From an uncultured Bacteroides sp. (GTDB taxonomy: Bacteria > Bacteroidota > Bacteroidia > Bacteroidales > Bacteroidaceae), in NCBI GenBank assembly GCA_949292025.1, contig CASEYC010000083.1:1-47359 (forward strand): DNA of 47,359 nucleotides, read 5' to 3'. The notes under the pieces were generated by a model. It did not search any database. It was not told where the DNA came from and saw nothing but the letters and a program-made list of their open reading frames with translations. Every line of letters begins with the position of its first letter. The first letter of the stretch is position 1. Shown one piece after another: positions 7,523 to 16,440 of the stretch. Both the position numbers and the translations under genes were made by a program.

Positions 7523-8386
7523 TCACCCCTTCTCCACAATATCCTTCCCGAACTGAATCGGCACCTCCCCCCATGCCCCACCATGCAACTCGGACACCGT
7601 GGAGAATCCGGCACGAAGCAACGCCTGCAAGGCTTGCTGCCTGCCCGCATTGATGAGGTCGGGATAATGGGCATCGCTGTTTACAACCACGTGTGCGCCC
7701 AGTTCCTTCAGGAAGGGGAAATAGCGCTCGTCGGGATAGAATACCCCGAGGCTGTCATAGGCTTTCGTGTTAATCTCTATCAGGTAGCCGCCGCGGACAG
7801 CCTCGGTCAGGTGGGTGCGGACGAGGTGGATGTACCAGTCCTCTTCCGTGATATGGGGACGGAACCACTCGGCATTGTAGTGTACCTTGTCCGCATGGCC
7901 CAAGATGTCAAAGCCACCCAACTGGAGCATACGGTTGGCCCGCTCAAAATACTGGTGTACCACCGTTTCGATATCCCCATGGAAATGGTTCAGCACCATC
8001 TTGGCAAACTTGGGGGCGGGCAAGTCACCGTCCACCACCTCTCCTTTCCCGTCATACAACAAGTGCACGGAGCCGATGCGGTAATCCAAAGGCAGGGCTT
8101 GGAAACAAGCCGAGGCAGGGTGGCTGTCTTCGTTCAGATAGTCTATCTCCAAGGCGATGTACAGTTCCACATAGCCGGCATACGCCTGCTTAAACCGCTG
8201 AAATTCACTGAGGTAATCGTCCATGCGATCCCACTCCATCGTCCAACAGGTGGGGAAAGGCAATGGGGCATGAGAGGAATATCCGTAGGCAGAAAAGCCC
8301 TTTTCCTTGGCCCAACGGGCAAAAGCCGCCATGTCCGCGCGGCCGTCGCAATATATGGAGTGACTGTGATAATTGGTCAAGTTCAT
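7523..8386 (-). CDS. PHP-domain histidinol-phosphatase-like hydrolase
   Basis: This 287-residue protein is a PHP (polymerase and histidinol phosphatase) metallohydrolase. Metal ligands are visible: YHSHSIYCD (H7, H9, D14), YSSHAP (H39), ALEIDY (E80), GSVHLL, GHADKVHY and NSDAHYP. The layout matches HisJ/HisK-type histidinol phosphatases, which remove phosphate from L-histidinol-phosphate in histidine synthesis. No other his genes are nearby, so the substrate remains open. The start overlaps the stop of the upstream ABC-F gene by four bases (8383-8386), implying co-transcription and translational coupling. No transmembrane or signal segment is present, so it is cytoplasmic. Confidence 0.85.
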   Translation of the reverse strand: MNLTNYHSHSIYCDGRADMAAFARWAKEKGFSAYGYSSHAPLPFPTCWTMEWDRMDDYLSEFQRFKQAYAGYVELYIALEIDYLNEDSHPASACFQALPLDYRIGSVHLLYDGKGEVVDGDLPAPKFAKMVLNHFHGDIETVVHQYFERANRMLQLGGFDILGHADKVHYNAEWFRPHITEEDWYIHLVRTHLTEAVRGGYLIEINTKAYDSLGVFYPDERYFPFLKELGAHVVVNSDAHYPDLINAGRQQALQALLRAGFSTVSELHGGAWGEVPIQFGKDIVEKG

Positions 8387-10263
8387 GATTCTTCCAGTTC
8401 GCTAAGTTCCATCCAACGTAAAGTTTTTATCTCAATCTCGTCCGACACTTGGGGCAACCGCTTGGACTTCTCGGTCAAATCTTCCACAGACAATGTCCCG
8501 CTGCACAAGGCTTGCTCCAGTTCCTTCTTCTCCGCCTCCAAGGCTTCGATGTCCTGCTCCAGTTGCTCCAGTTCACGGCGTTCCTTGAACGAGAGCTTGC
8601 GCTTCTCATTCTTCGGGCGGGATCTCTGCGCTTCCTGACGCGCCTTGGGAGCCTGCTTCTGTTGCAAGCGGTCTTGCCGCTCCTGCTCGTCCTTCCAGCC
8701 ACGGTATTGCGTATAGTTGCCGGGGAAGTCGCGGATGTCCGCCTGTCCGTTGAACACCCACAGGTGGTCCACCACCTTGTCCATGAAGTAACGGTCGTGG
8801 ATCACCACGATGAGACAGCCCTTGAAGCTTTGCAGGTATTCCTCCAGGATGTTCAGGGTGATGATGTCCAGGTCGTTGGTCGGCTCGTCCAATACCAGGA
8901 AATTGGGATTGCGCATGAGCACCGTGCAGAGGTACAACCGTCGCCGCTCGCCGCCGCTCAGCTTGTAGACGTAGCTATGCTGCGCCTCGGGGCTGAAGAG
9001 GAAATGTTGCAGGAACTGGGAAGCGGTCAGCCGGCTGCCGTTGCCCAGGTCTATGACTTCGGCAATGTCCCGCACGACATCTATCACCTTCATCTGCTCG
9101 TCAAATTGCAACCCCTCTTGCGAATAGTAGCCGAAGCGGACGGTCTCGCCCACATCGAGGGTGCCGCTGTCCGGTTGCTCCAAGCCCATCAGGATTTTGA
9201 TGAACGTGGATTTCCCGGTGCCGTTGTTGCCGATGATGCCCACCTTCTCGTAGCGGGCGAAGATGTAAGAGAAATGATCCAGGATGCGGACATCCCCGTA
9301 TGCCTTGCAGAGGTCGTGCGCCTCGAATATCTTGTTGCCGATGTATCCGGCTTTCATCTCCAGGCGCACCTCGTTATTGTACATGCGCTGCTTGGCCACT
9401 TTCTCCAATTCATAGAAAGCCTCCTCGCGATAGCGCGCCTTGTGTCCACGGGCTTGCGGCATACGGCGCATCCACTCCAGCTCCGTGCGATAGAGGTTGT
9501 TGGCACGCTCTATTTCCACACTCTTGGCATTCAGCCGCTCTTGCCTCTTCTCCAGGTAATAGCTGTAGTTTCCTTTATAACTGTATATGCTCTGGTTGTC
9601 AATCTCCAAGATTTCGGAGCAGGCACGGTCGAGGAAATAGCGGTCGTGCGTCACCATCAGCAGCGTTATCGGGGTGCGGCGCAGATAGTCCTCCAGCCAC
9701 TCCACCATGTCCAAGTCCAGGTGATTGGTCGGCTCGTCCAAGACCAGCAACTCCGGCTCGGTGATGAGCGCATTGGCAAGGGCCACCCGCTTCAGCTGGC
9801 CTCCGGACAACTGGCCCATCGGCTGGTCGAAATCCCGGATATGCAGGCGGGAGAGGATTTGCTTCACCTTGTTCTCATAATCCCAAGCCTTGTGCTGCTC
9901 CATGCCGAGGAGGATGCGGTCCATGTCCGGGTGGTCGGGATGCTGCATGCAATGCTCATAGTCGCGTATCAAGTCGGTAACTTGGTTGCCGTGGCTGAAG
10001 CATGCCTCCAGCACCGTGAGTTCCTCCGGATAGCGGGGATTCTGCTCCAAATACCCCACCCTGAGGTCCTTGCGGAAGGAGATGGTGCCTGCATCATAGC
10101 CTTCCCGCCCTGCCAGTATGTTCAGCAAGGTGGACTTGCCGCTGCCGTTTTTGGCAATCAGCCCCACACGTTGCCCCTCAGCCAAGCCGAAGGAAATGTC
10201 TTCAAACAACACCAAATCGCCGAAAGACTTGGTCAGGTTTTCTACTTGTAGTATCGGATTCAC
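8383..10263 (-). CDS. ABC-F family ATPase (Uup-like, soluble twin ABC)
   Basis: The 626-residue protein has two ABC cassettes and no membrane segments. Cassette 1 has Walker A KNGSGKST, signature LSGGQLKRVALA and Walker B LLVLDEPTNHLD. Cassette 2 has NNGTGKST, LSGGERRRLYLC and FLVLDEPTNDLD. A charged linker of ~80 residues (with ERANNLYRTELEWMRRMPQA) separates them, and a Lys/Glu coiled coil (~550-626) closes the protein as in Uup. ABC-F proteins act on ribosomes or nucleic acid, not in transport. Some give antibiotic resistance by target protection, but nothing here marks this one as a resistance factor. The start codon is GTG at 10263. The leader just upstream holds a 22-bp tandem repeat. 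Confidence 0.93.
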   Translation of the reverse strand: MNPILQVENLTKSFGDLVLFEDISFGLAEGQRVGLIAKNGSGKSTLLNILAGREGYDAGTISFRKDLRVGYLEQNPRYPEELTVLEACFSHGNQVTDLIRDYEHCMQHPDHPDMDRILLGMEQHKAWDYENKVKQILSRLHIRDFDQPMGQLSGGQLKRVALANALITEPELLVLDEPTNHLDLDMVEWLEDYLRRTPITLLMVTHDRYFLDRACSEILEIDNQSIYSYKGNYSYYLEKRQERLNAKSVEIERANNLYRTELEWMRRMPQARGHKARYREEAFYELEKVAKQRMYNNEVRLEMKAGYIGNKIFEAHDLCKAYGDVRILDHFSYIFARYEKVGIIGNNGTGKSTFIKILMGLEQPDSGTLDVGETVRFGYYSQEGLQFDEQMKVIDVVRDIAEVIDLGNGSRLTASQFLQHFLFSPEAQHSYVYKLSGGERRRLYLCTVLMRNPNFLVLDEPTNDLDIITLNILEEYLQSFKGCLIVVIHDRYFMDKVVDHLWVFNGQADIRDFPGNYTQYRGWKDEQERQDRLQQKQAPKARQEAQRSRPKNEKRKLSFKERRELEQLEQDIEALEAEKKELEQALCSGTLSVEDLTEKSKRLPQVSDEIEIKTLRWMELSELEES

Positions 10264-10297
10264 TTTTATTCGTTCTTATCTATTCGTACACTTTGCC

Positions 10298-10357
10298 AAA
10301 CTTTGCCCGCCTTTCGGCGAAACTTTGTCCTTCCTTCCGCGAAACTTTGTCCCGGCC
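10298..10357. repeat. 22-bp tandem repeat in front of the ABC-F gene
   Basis: AAACTTTG recurs at 10298, 10320 and 10342, exactly 22 bases apart. The first two units are complete (ending TTTCGGCG and TTCCGCG) and the third is partial. The junction word CCGCGAAACTTTG resembles CCGCGAAACATTG, found on the minus strand of the 22.3-kb array, so both belong to one repeat family. The array lies 35-95 bases upstream of the GTG start of the ABC-F gene and would be in its leader or promoter. Confidence 0.8.
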
Positions 10358-10372
10358 ATGCCAGAGGCTGCC

Positions 10373-11179
10373 TCAGAGTTCCGCATAAATGGCGGGAAGG
10401 TCAATCTTCTCTCCTGCCCTCACCCGGCTCCACACCAGCTTCATCGGGTCGAGCACACGCCCTGTGTCCGCATGCACCAGCACGGGAGCCTCGCGGTTTC
10501 CATCCACCAAGGTTTGCCACTCCCAACCATCGGTTTCATTGGCCACAATCACGCAAAAGGCAATGCCCAGGGAAAGCCATGCCTCCCGCTTCTTCGGCGA
10601 GAAAGACGCCTTGCCTGCCAACTGCTGGAGGGAGTCAACATCCTCCTCCATGCCTTGAAAATCCTTCTTCAAGACCTCTTTCACTTTGCCCGACACCCAT
10701 TCGTAGGCTTCGTCTATCTGGTAAATCTCCGATATGCGGACAGGTATCTGCTCGGCGGGATATTTCTGCCCGTCCCTGCGCACGTGCAAGGAGCGTATGA
10801 CCGACTCCGCCTCGGCCACAGGCCCGCCCTTGGCCACCGTGAACGAGCACTCGAAGGCGGTGTTCTCCAAGCCAGTCACCCAGAAATGCGTGGTATAAGG
10901 CGTGCCGTCTTCCTCAAAATCCTCGGTGCTGTAGGCGCAAGCCAAGTCTCCCACCCTCACCTTGCGGGCACCGGGATTGTCCTTCAGCTCTTGCGCCATG
11001 CAGTCACGTCCATAGCTCGCGTTGCCGCGGTAGGCCGATATGCGGAAATTCCCCGTCCACTCGTCGGGATTGTAAAACAGGAAGGAACCTTCCGTGTCTT
11101 CAAATTCATTCCATGAAGCCGGATACGTCATCTCAAACCAGGCTCCGGGCGAAATATACTTTTTACAGGATTCCATCAT
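10373..11179 (-). CDS. DUF3805/DUF3806-like protein
   Basis: This cytoplasmic protein of ~268 residues begins MMESCKKYISPGAWFEMTYP. I chose the Met pair at 11174-11179 because homology-like sequence begins there and a -7 box lies just upstream; the frame is open further but reads as non-coding. The N-terminal part (WNEFEDTEGSFLFYNPDEW, then GNFRISAYRG) resembles the DUF3805 module. The C-terminal part (KREAWLSLGIAFCVIVANET, ILVHADTGRVLDPMKLVW-like ending) resembles DUF3806. These occur together in Bacteroides proteins of unknown function. Family assignment is from memory of the motifs. No catalytic residues are recognised and no signal peptide is seen. Confidence 0.6.
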   Translation of the reverse strand: MMESCKKYISPGAWFEMTYPASWNEFEDTEGSFLFYNPDEWTGNFRISAYRGNASYGRDCMAQELKDNPGARKVRVGDLACAYSTEDFEEDGTPYTTHFWVTGLENTAFECSFTVAKGGPVAEAESVIRSLHVRRDGQKYPAEQIPVRISEIYQIDEAYEWVSGKVKEVLKKDFQGMEEDVDSLQQLAGKASFSPKKREAWLSLGIAFCVIVANETDGWEWQTLVDGNREAPVLVHADTGRVLDPMKLVWSRVRAGEKIDLPAIYAEL

Positions 11180-11211
11180 AAGGTATTGTCTTTGTCTGTT
11201 TAAGCCGGATG

Positions 11212-11219
11212 CAAATTTA
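11212..11219 (-). promoter_or_regulatory. -7 box of the DUF3805/3806-like gene
   Basis: Reverse-strand TAAATTTG matches TAnnTTTG and lies 33 bases before the chosen start. It supports placing the start at 11179/11176. Confidence 0.5.
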
Positions 11220-11372
11220 TTGTTTTTTTCGGCTCGGAGAGGCAAATCCACCCCAAAATTGCATGAGACAAGGAGATTTTGCCCGAATCTTGTCATACAA
11301 CTTGCATCCCGCCCGGTTTTGTAATACAAATGTAACCTCTGTTTCATCTTGGCGTAATAAATCCGTTGCACT

Positions 11373-11405
11373 TTTGCCGCACAAAAGAAAATACGCTTAC
11401 CTTTG
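11373..11405 (+). promoter_or_regulatory. Promoter of the second two-component operon
   Basis: TTTG at 11373-11376 and TACCTTTG at 11398-11405 are separated by 21 bases, a full Bacteroides-type -33/-7 promoter. Transcription would begin about 11412, leaving a short leader before the ATG at 11449. Confidence 0.75.
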
Positions 11406-11448
11406 CAGGAGCGAAGGCAAGCCTTGCAACACTTAATTCATAGAAGCT

Positions 11449-12141
11449 ATGGGCAATTATAGGATTTTAGTCGTAGACGACGAAGAGGATTTGTGCGAAA
11501 TCCTGAAGTTCAACCTCGAGAATGAAGGATATGAGATAGACACCGCCAACTCGGCCGAGGAAGCGCTGAAAATGGACATCAGCAGCTATGACCTCTTGCT
11601 GCTGGACGTCATGATGGGCGAAATCTCCGGCTTCAAGATGGCCAACCTCCTGAAGAAGGACCGCAAGACGGCCCACATCCCCATCATCTTCATCACCGCC
11701 AAAGACACGGAGAACGACACCATCACCGGCTTCAACCTCGGCGCGGACGACTACATCTCCAAGCCTTTCTCGCTGCGCGAAGTCACCGCCCGCGTCAAGG
11801 CCGTGCTGCGCCGCACCAAGCAGGAAGAAGCTCCCGAACGCCAACCGGAGCAAATCGCCTACAAGTCCTTGGTGCTGGACATCGGGAAGAAGAAAGTGAG
11901 CATAGACGGCGCGGAAGCCCCGCTGACCAAGAAGGAGTTTGAAATCCTCTTGCTGCTGTTGCAAAACAAGGGCCGCGTATTCTCGCGCGAAGACATCCTG
12001 CACCGCATCTGGAGCGACGAAGTATATGTGCTGGATCGCACCATCGACGTGAACATCACCCGCCTGCGCAAGAAAATCGGCGCGTATGGCAAATGCATCG
12101 TAACCCGCTTAGGATATGGATACTGCTTTGAAGCTGAATAA
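11449..12141 (+). CDS. OmpR/PhoB-family response regulator (second two-component system)
   Basis: This 230-residue regulator has a receiver domain at ~4-120 (acidic pocket VVDDEED, phospho-acceptor D53 in LLDVMMGE, FITAKD) and a winged helix at ~135-229 (KKEFEILLLLLQ, then DRTIDVNITRLRKKIG). It is promoter-proximal and its last 26 bases overlap the kinase gene, so the order is regulator then kinase, opposite to the other two pairs in the window. The target genes cannot be deduced from the sequence. Confidence 0.94.
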   Translation: MGNYRILVVDDEEDLCEILKFNLENEGYEIDTANSAEEALKMDISSYDLLLLDVMMGEISGFKMANLLKKDRKTAHIPIIFITAKDTENDTITGFNLGADDYISKPFSLREVTARVKAVLRRTKQEEAPERQPEQIAYKSLVLDIGKKKVSIDGAEAPLTKKEFEILLLLLQNKGRVFSREDILHRIWSDEVYVLDRTIDVNITRLRKKIGAYGKCIVTRLGYGYCFEAE

Positions 12142-13900
12142 CAAGAAACATTGCATCACGTTCAGCTGGAGGCTCTTCCTGTCAGTCATTGCCTTGTTCA
12201 TTGCCTTCGCCTTGTGCTTCATCGCCTACCAATACCAGCGCGAAAAGGAATACAAGGTGGAGCTGCTGGACATGCAGTTGCAAGACTACAACGAACGCCT
12301 GCACATGGAGCTGCACTACCTGAACGACAGCTTGTGGGACGACAAACTGGCCCAATACATCACCCGCCACATCAACAAAGAACTGCGGGTGACGGTCATC
12401 AGCCTGCAAGGCAAGGTGCTCTATGACAACTGCGGGGACAGCCTCAAGATGGAGAACCACATCGGCAGGCCGGAAATACAGAAAGCCCTGCGCGACGGCA
12501 AGGGCTACGACGTGCGCCGCCTGTCCGAAACCACGGGAGTGCCCTACTTCTACTCCGCCACCCTCTACGACAAGTTCATCATACGCTCCGCCCTGCCCTA
12601 CGACCTGAACCTGCTGCAGAACCTGTCCGCCGACCCGCACTACATCTGGTTCACCGTCATCATCACGCTGGTGCTGGTCTACCTGTTCTACCGCTACACC
12701 GCCCGGCTGGGAGAAGCCGTCAACCAGCTGCGCGAATTTGCCAAGCGGGCAGACAAGAACGAACCCATCGACACGGACACGGACTTCCCGCACAACGAAT
12801 TGGGCGAGATTTCCGGACATATCGTACAGATATACAAACGGTTGAGGGAGACCAAAGAAGCCCTGTACATCGAACGCGAGAAGCTCATCACCCACCTGCA
12901 GACTTCGCGCGAAGGCCTTGGCGTCTTCACCAAGGACAAGAAGGAAATCCTGGTGAACAACCTCTTCACCCAATACAGCAACCTCATATCCGACTCCAAC
13001 CTGGAAGAAACGGAAGACATCTTCACCGTCAGCGAGTTCAAGAGCATCACCAACTTCATCGACCGCACCCCCAAACGTCCTTCCAACGAGGAAAAACGGA
13101 TGTCCATCAACATCAACAAGAACGGGCGGGTGTTCATCGTGGAGTGCATCATCTTCCAAGACCTCAGCTTTGAAATCTCCATCAACGATGTCAGCCAGGA
13201 GGAAGAGCAGATACGCCTGAAGCGCCAACTGACGCAAAACATCGCCCACGAGCTGAAGACCCCCGTCAGCAGCATACAAGGCTACCTGGAGACCATCGTC
13301 AGCAACGAGAACCTGCCCCGCGAAAAGATGGACATCTTCCTGGAGCGTTGCTATGCCCAAAGCAACCGCCTGACACGCCTCTTGCGCGACATCTCCGTGC
13401 TGACCCGCATGGACGAAGCCGCCAACATGATAGACATGGAGAAGGTGGATCTCAGCGTGCTCGTGGCCAACATCGTCAACGAAGTGGCGTTGGAACTGGA
13501 GGAGAAGCACATCACCGTGGTCAACTCCCTGCGCCCCAAGATACAGTTGCGCGGCAATTACTCCCTGCTCTACTCCATCTTCCGCAACCTGATGGACAAC
13601 GCCATCGCCTATGCCGGGACCCATATCCGCATCCACATCTCCTGTTTCCGCGAGGACGAGAATTTCTATTACTTCAGCTTTGCGGACACAGGCGTAGGCG
13701 TTGCCCCGGAGCACCTCAACCGCCTGTTCGAACGTTTCTACCGCGTAGACAAAGGACGCTCGCGCAAGCTGGGAGGCACCGGCCTCGGACTGGCCATCGT
13801 GAAGAACGCCGTCCTCATCCATGGCGGCACCATCTCTGCCAAGAACAACCAAGGAGGCGGGCTGGAGTTTGTGTTCACGCTGGCTAAGGAGAAGAACTAA
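12116..13900 (+). CDS. Sensor histidine kinase with PAS-like linker (second two-component system)
   Basis: The 594-residue kinase has TM1 at ~18-38, a periplasmic sensor domain of ~135 residues, TM2 at ~176-194, a HAMP-like segment (LREFAKRADKNEP) and a PAS-like region (~250-360). HisKA follows with NIAHELKTPVSS (His378), then HATPase_c with NLMDNAIAYA, FADTGVGVAP and GGTGLGLAIV. The ATG at 12116 lies inside the end of the regulator gene (26-base overlap), which implies translational coupling. The architecture resembles PhoR/WalK-like kinases that respond to envelope or nutrient state. The actual signal is unknown. Confidence 0.93.
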   Translation: MDTALKLNNKKHCITFSWRLFLSVIALFIAFALCFIAYQYQREKEYKVELLDMQLQDYNERLHMELHYLNDSLWDDKLAQYITRHINKELRVTVISLQGKVLYDNCGDSLKMENHIGRPEIQKALRDGKGYDVRRLSETTGVPYFYSATLYDKFIIRSALPYDLNLLQNLSADPHYIWFTVIITLVLVYLFYRYTARLGEAVNQLREFAKRADKNEPIDTDTDFPHNELGEISGHIVQIYKRLRETKEALYIEREKLITHLQTSREGLGVFTKDKKEILVNNLFTQYSNLISDSNLEETEDIFTVSEFKSITNFIDRTPKRPSNEEKRMSININKNGRVFIVECIIFQDLSFEISINDVSQEEEQIRLKRQLTQNIAHELKTPVSSIQGYLETIVSNENLPREKMDIFLERCYAQSNRLTRLLRDISVLTRMDEAANMIDMEKVDLSVLVANIVNEVALELEEKHITVVNSLRPKIQLRGNYSLLYSIFRNLMDNAIAYAGTHIRIHISCFREDENFYYFSFADTGVGVAPEHLNRLFERFYRVDKGRSRKLGGTGLGLAIVKNAVLIHGGTISAKNNQGGGLEFVFTLAKEKN

Positions 13901-14022
13901 AGGGGTGGTTGATTTTTCTTTCTCCACCCCTTAGCGGCTTCTGTCAGTTGATACTGCTGTTTGGGATACTTGGGGTGATTCGGATAAAGTCGTTCAATCA
14001 CTCCACATTCCAATTTCTTCCC
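13897..14022 (-). pseudogene. C-terminal remnant of an AlbA_2/AAA_4-type ATP-binding protein
   Basis: The minus strand reads KKLECGVIERLYPNHPKYPK followed by QQYQLTEAAKGWRKKN and a stop, with an in-frame TAG immediately upstream. This resembles the winged-helix tail (GLIE.t.PdkP.s..Q.YrLTekG) common at the C terminus of divergent AAA ATP-binding proteins and some Fic proteins. Only about 41 codons survive and the rest is gone. It marks the left edge of the AT-rich accessory segment. Assignment rests on a short motif only. Confidence 0.35.
13900..13932. terminator. Hairpin after the second two-component operon
   Basis: AAGGGGTGG (13900-13908) pairs perfectly with CCACCCCTT (13924-13932) around a 15-nt T-rich loop. 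It begins at the stop codon of the kinase gene. There is no strong T-run after the stem on the plus strand, so termination strength is uncertain. Confidence 0.5.
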
Positions 14023-14067
14023 CTACCGGGTATCAAATGCTTTACAGCATTCTTCTCTTCACGCACG

Positions 14068-15087
14068 TTATCCAAGAAGCAAATCAATGAGCCTATCAGA
14101 GATTTCATCCAACAAACCTTTATGACACAAGCCATCAATATAGATATTCGGAATGGCACTATAGCCACTATAGCCATACTTTGCTCCTAAAAGGCTACAT
14201 GCCACCGCAGCATTGGTATCAGCATCCCCTCCCGCATTGACAACTGTCAACAAGCCTTCCCAAAAATTATTCACATGATATAGGCACCATATCGCAGCAG
14301 AAAGCGTTTTCAACGTATATCCCATAGCTTCATTGTCCAACGTCAAATCTTCAATCTGACCTTCCTTTGCCAATTGCAAATAAGGTTCTATCCGCTTGTC
14401 ATACTTACGGCCTATTTTCACAATTTCATCAAAAGTCAATTCCTCCCCATGCCACACCCAATGATGAATAAGTTCAGAAACAATCACACAAGATCCCACA
14501 CACCTTGGATCTGCATGGGTCAGCCTACAGATTTTCTCGGCATAAGTAGCAACATTCTTCTCACAGAATCCCACAATAGAAGTCCGCATCAAGGCTCCAT
14601 TTGCTGCGCTATTCTTATTAGAAAGTTTCCATACCAATTCAGCGGCCCGCATCGGATTCCTCTCATAGTCAGCGATGCTTAACACGTTATAGGTATGCCT
14701 GCCTATGCCTCTTGGATTCTCCTTAAACCATTTCTTAAAGTTGTGTGCAATAGCGTCCAACTTAATACCCCGCTTTTCCAACATCGCATTGGCTATGCAG
14801 AGCATCATATCCGTATCGTCCGTCCACTCTCCCGGCATCCATCTCTCTCGGTGTTGGTCTTGGATAATCTGATCATAAGCGTAAAGGCCATTCGGATAAT
14901 TAGCCAACACCTCTGCATATGACATGAGCTCTGTGCCCAATCCCAACGCATCGCCTATGGCTTGGCCAAAAATGACGCCTTTCATTCTATCTTTAACTTC
15001 ATCTGAATCAATCAATACTCGCTCCATTAGTTCATCCATTAATCGACCCCAAAATCCTCTCTTAACTATCTTTTTAGCTTCTGTCAT
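14068..15087 (-). CDS. ADP-ribosylglycohydrolase (DraG/ARH family)
   Basis: The protein is ~339 residues from MTEAKKIVKR; ATG codons at 15093 and 15087 are both usable. Family landmarks are GVIFGQAIGDALGLGTE (~37-53), EWTDDTDMM (~87-95, Mg ligands), NGALMRTS and GGDADTNAAVACSLLGA near the C terminus. Members remove ADP-ribose from Arg, Ser or nucleic acid, so they reverse ADP-ribosylation. No ADP-ribosyltransferase is visible in this window, which raises the question of what it reverses. It lies ~40 bases downstream of the ExoVII-like gene on the same strand, as the last gene of a three-gene AT-rich cassette. Codon use is much AT-richer than in the flanking genes. Confidence 0.9.
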   Translation of the reverse strand: MTEAKKIVKRGFWGRLMDELMERVLIDSDEVKDRMKGVIFGQAIGDALGLGTELMSYAEVLANYPNGLYAYDQIIQDQHRERWMPGEWTDDTDMMLCIANAMLEKRGIKLDAIAHNFKKWFKENPRGIGRHTYNVLSIADYERNPMRAAELVWKLSNKNSAANGALMRTSIVGFCEKNVATYAEKICRLTHADPRCVGSCVIVSELIHHWVWHGEELTFDEIVKIGRKYDKRIEPYLQLAKEGQIEDLTLDNEAMGYTLKTLSAAIWCLYHVNNFWEGLLTVVNAGGDADTNAAVACSLLGAKYGYSGYSAIPNIYIDGLCHKGLLDEISDRLIDLLLG

Positions 15088-15126
15088 AAACATAATACAA
15101 TTAAACCGACACAAACAACAAGCCAA

Positions 15127-16353
15127 TTATATAATCAGAAGAATTAACAAAACAACAGCAACAATTCCCAAACATCCTGGCATGAAACATCCTCGATTAG
15201 CTTGCGCTAATTGCTCTTCTAATTCTCTATTCTTTGCTCTTGCATTTGATAACTCTCTCATAATCTGCACATTTTCTTCTTGCCGCCTTGTATTCTCGTT
15301 TTGCAGCTTCGATAAATTTTGATTATAACTTTTCAATTGATCAGTTTGTTCCGTAAGCCGTTTATTCATTTCTTTTTCTTGTTCCCTCCTTTGCCTTTGA
15401 ATAGCCTCAAGTTGAACAGTCAATTCTTTATTCCGCCGATTGGAATCTTCTATTTGTTTTTCATACTGTCGCTTCACTTCTTGTACGAGTGCTGCACGCG
15501 AACTATTTCTTTTTTGAATCACCGTTTCTACCAAATCACGAAAATATGTGCCAAGAGCAAAAGGTATAGGGATAACTTTATCTGCCACATTACGGATAAA
15601 CAAGTTTTCCTTTTCATGGCCAACACCGTAAATCCACGCTGTCTTCAAATTTACTAGAGTTTCCACTATCAAAATATTATCAAGATTCTCTATACCACTT
15701 CCTCCACCTCGCACCAAGGCTATTGCATCATATTTCTTTTGATCTAACTGTTGCAATCGTACTCGAAATTCTGCTGGCTTGGCAAAACTTACACGGTAGG
15801 TATGGAAATCTATGTAAGCTTTTGCTGCTACTACTCCTTTTTCAAAATCTGCATTTGTTATTGAAGTTTCGGCATAAATGAGGGCTATAATAGGACGTTC
15901 TCCTCTAAAAAGTTTATCTTCAAGAAGTCCATCCACATTTTTATATCCAAATTCACTTTTAATACGCCTTAGTTCAGCACGTTTTATTTCATCATCTGAC
16001 ACTGCCAATTCTTTTATTTTATCCACCCGCGTTACATTCAAGAGAATTTGAATGGATCCTTTAGATTGGAGTTTTCTATCAATTGTTCCATAAACTGACA
16101 CCAAATTGCCATTTTTAAGATCTGCACGAAGAGATTGTGGTACAACTATTGTTATTTCTTCAGCAGAATTTTCATCTTTCAATTGATCATAGGCCACGCT
16201 TCCGTACATTTTATCTGATTTCCAATATATCCCATGCAGACAAAGTACAACTGCATTAATTTCCTTATTTGAAAGAAAATTCCGAAGTATACTCAACAGT
16301 TCTGATGGCTTATAAAAATTGCCTGGTACTATATTTGAAGATAATTGTTGCAT
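15127..16353 (-). CDS. ExoVII large-subunit-like protein with coiled coil and C-terminal membrane anchor
   Basis: This ~408-residue protein starts at ATG 16353 (a TTG at 16368 is possible). The N-terminal ~115 residues look like an OB-fold (YGSVAYDQLK, VSVYGTIDRKLQSKGSIQIL). A domain matching the XseA catalytic core follows: FGYKNVDGLLEDKL, DAIALVRGGGSGIENLDN, YGVGHEKEN and VADKVIPIPFALGTYF, equivalent to the RGGGS, GHE and ADxxAPTP blocks of exonuclease VII. The acidic residue three after the His is Glu where XseA usually has Asp. Unlike XseA, residues ~290-385 form a long charged coiled coil and the protein ends with a hydrophobic helix (CLGIVAVVLLILLII), so it is tail-anchored. No small subunit (XseB) is nearby. 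Nuclease activity is inferred. Confidence 0.75.
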   Translation of the reverse strand: MQQLSSNIVPGNFYKPSELLSILRNFLSNKEINAVVLCLHGIYWKSDKMYGSVAYDQLKDENSAEEITIVVPQSLRADLKNGNLVSVYGTIDRKLQSKGSIQILLNVTRVDKIKELAVSDDEIKRAELRRIKSEFGYKNVDGLLEDKLFRGERPIIALIYAETSITNADFEKGVVAAKAYIDFHTYRVSFAKPAEFRVRLQQLDQKKYDAIALVRGGGSGIENLDNILIVETLVNLKTAWIYGVGHEKENLFIRNVADKVIPIPFALGTYFRDLVETVIQKRNSSRAALVQEVKRQYEKQIEDSNRRNKELTVQLEAIQRQRREQEKEMNKRLTEQTDQLKSYNQNLSKLQNENTRRQEENVQIMRELSNARAKNRELEEQLAQANRGCFMPGCLGIVAVVLLILLII

Positions 16354-16440
16354 ATTTGGTATGGTCAATCATAATACATAATGATGGAATTCTATCATAT
16401 AAATCTTTAGAGTAAAAAGACACCTAGACTAAGAGCATTA

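Noticed and set aside
8449-10251. 600-codon open frame on the plus strand opposite the ABC-F gene, and similar long antisense frames opposite lptD, the kinases, lepA and EF-G2
   Set aside because: They mirror genes with clear domains and GC-rich third positions, which keep the opposite frame open. Their translations lack recognisable motifs and have no promoter or RBS of their own.
8383-10263. Antibiotic-resistance ABC-F protein
   Set aside because: It has the Uup-like C-terminal coiled coil and sits among housekeeping genes. Nothing specific points to a target-protection type.
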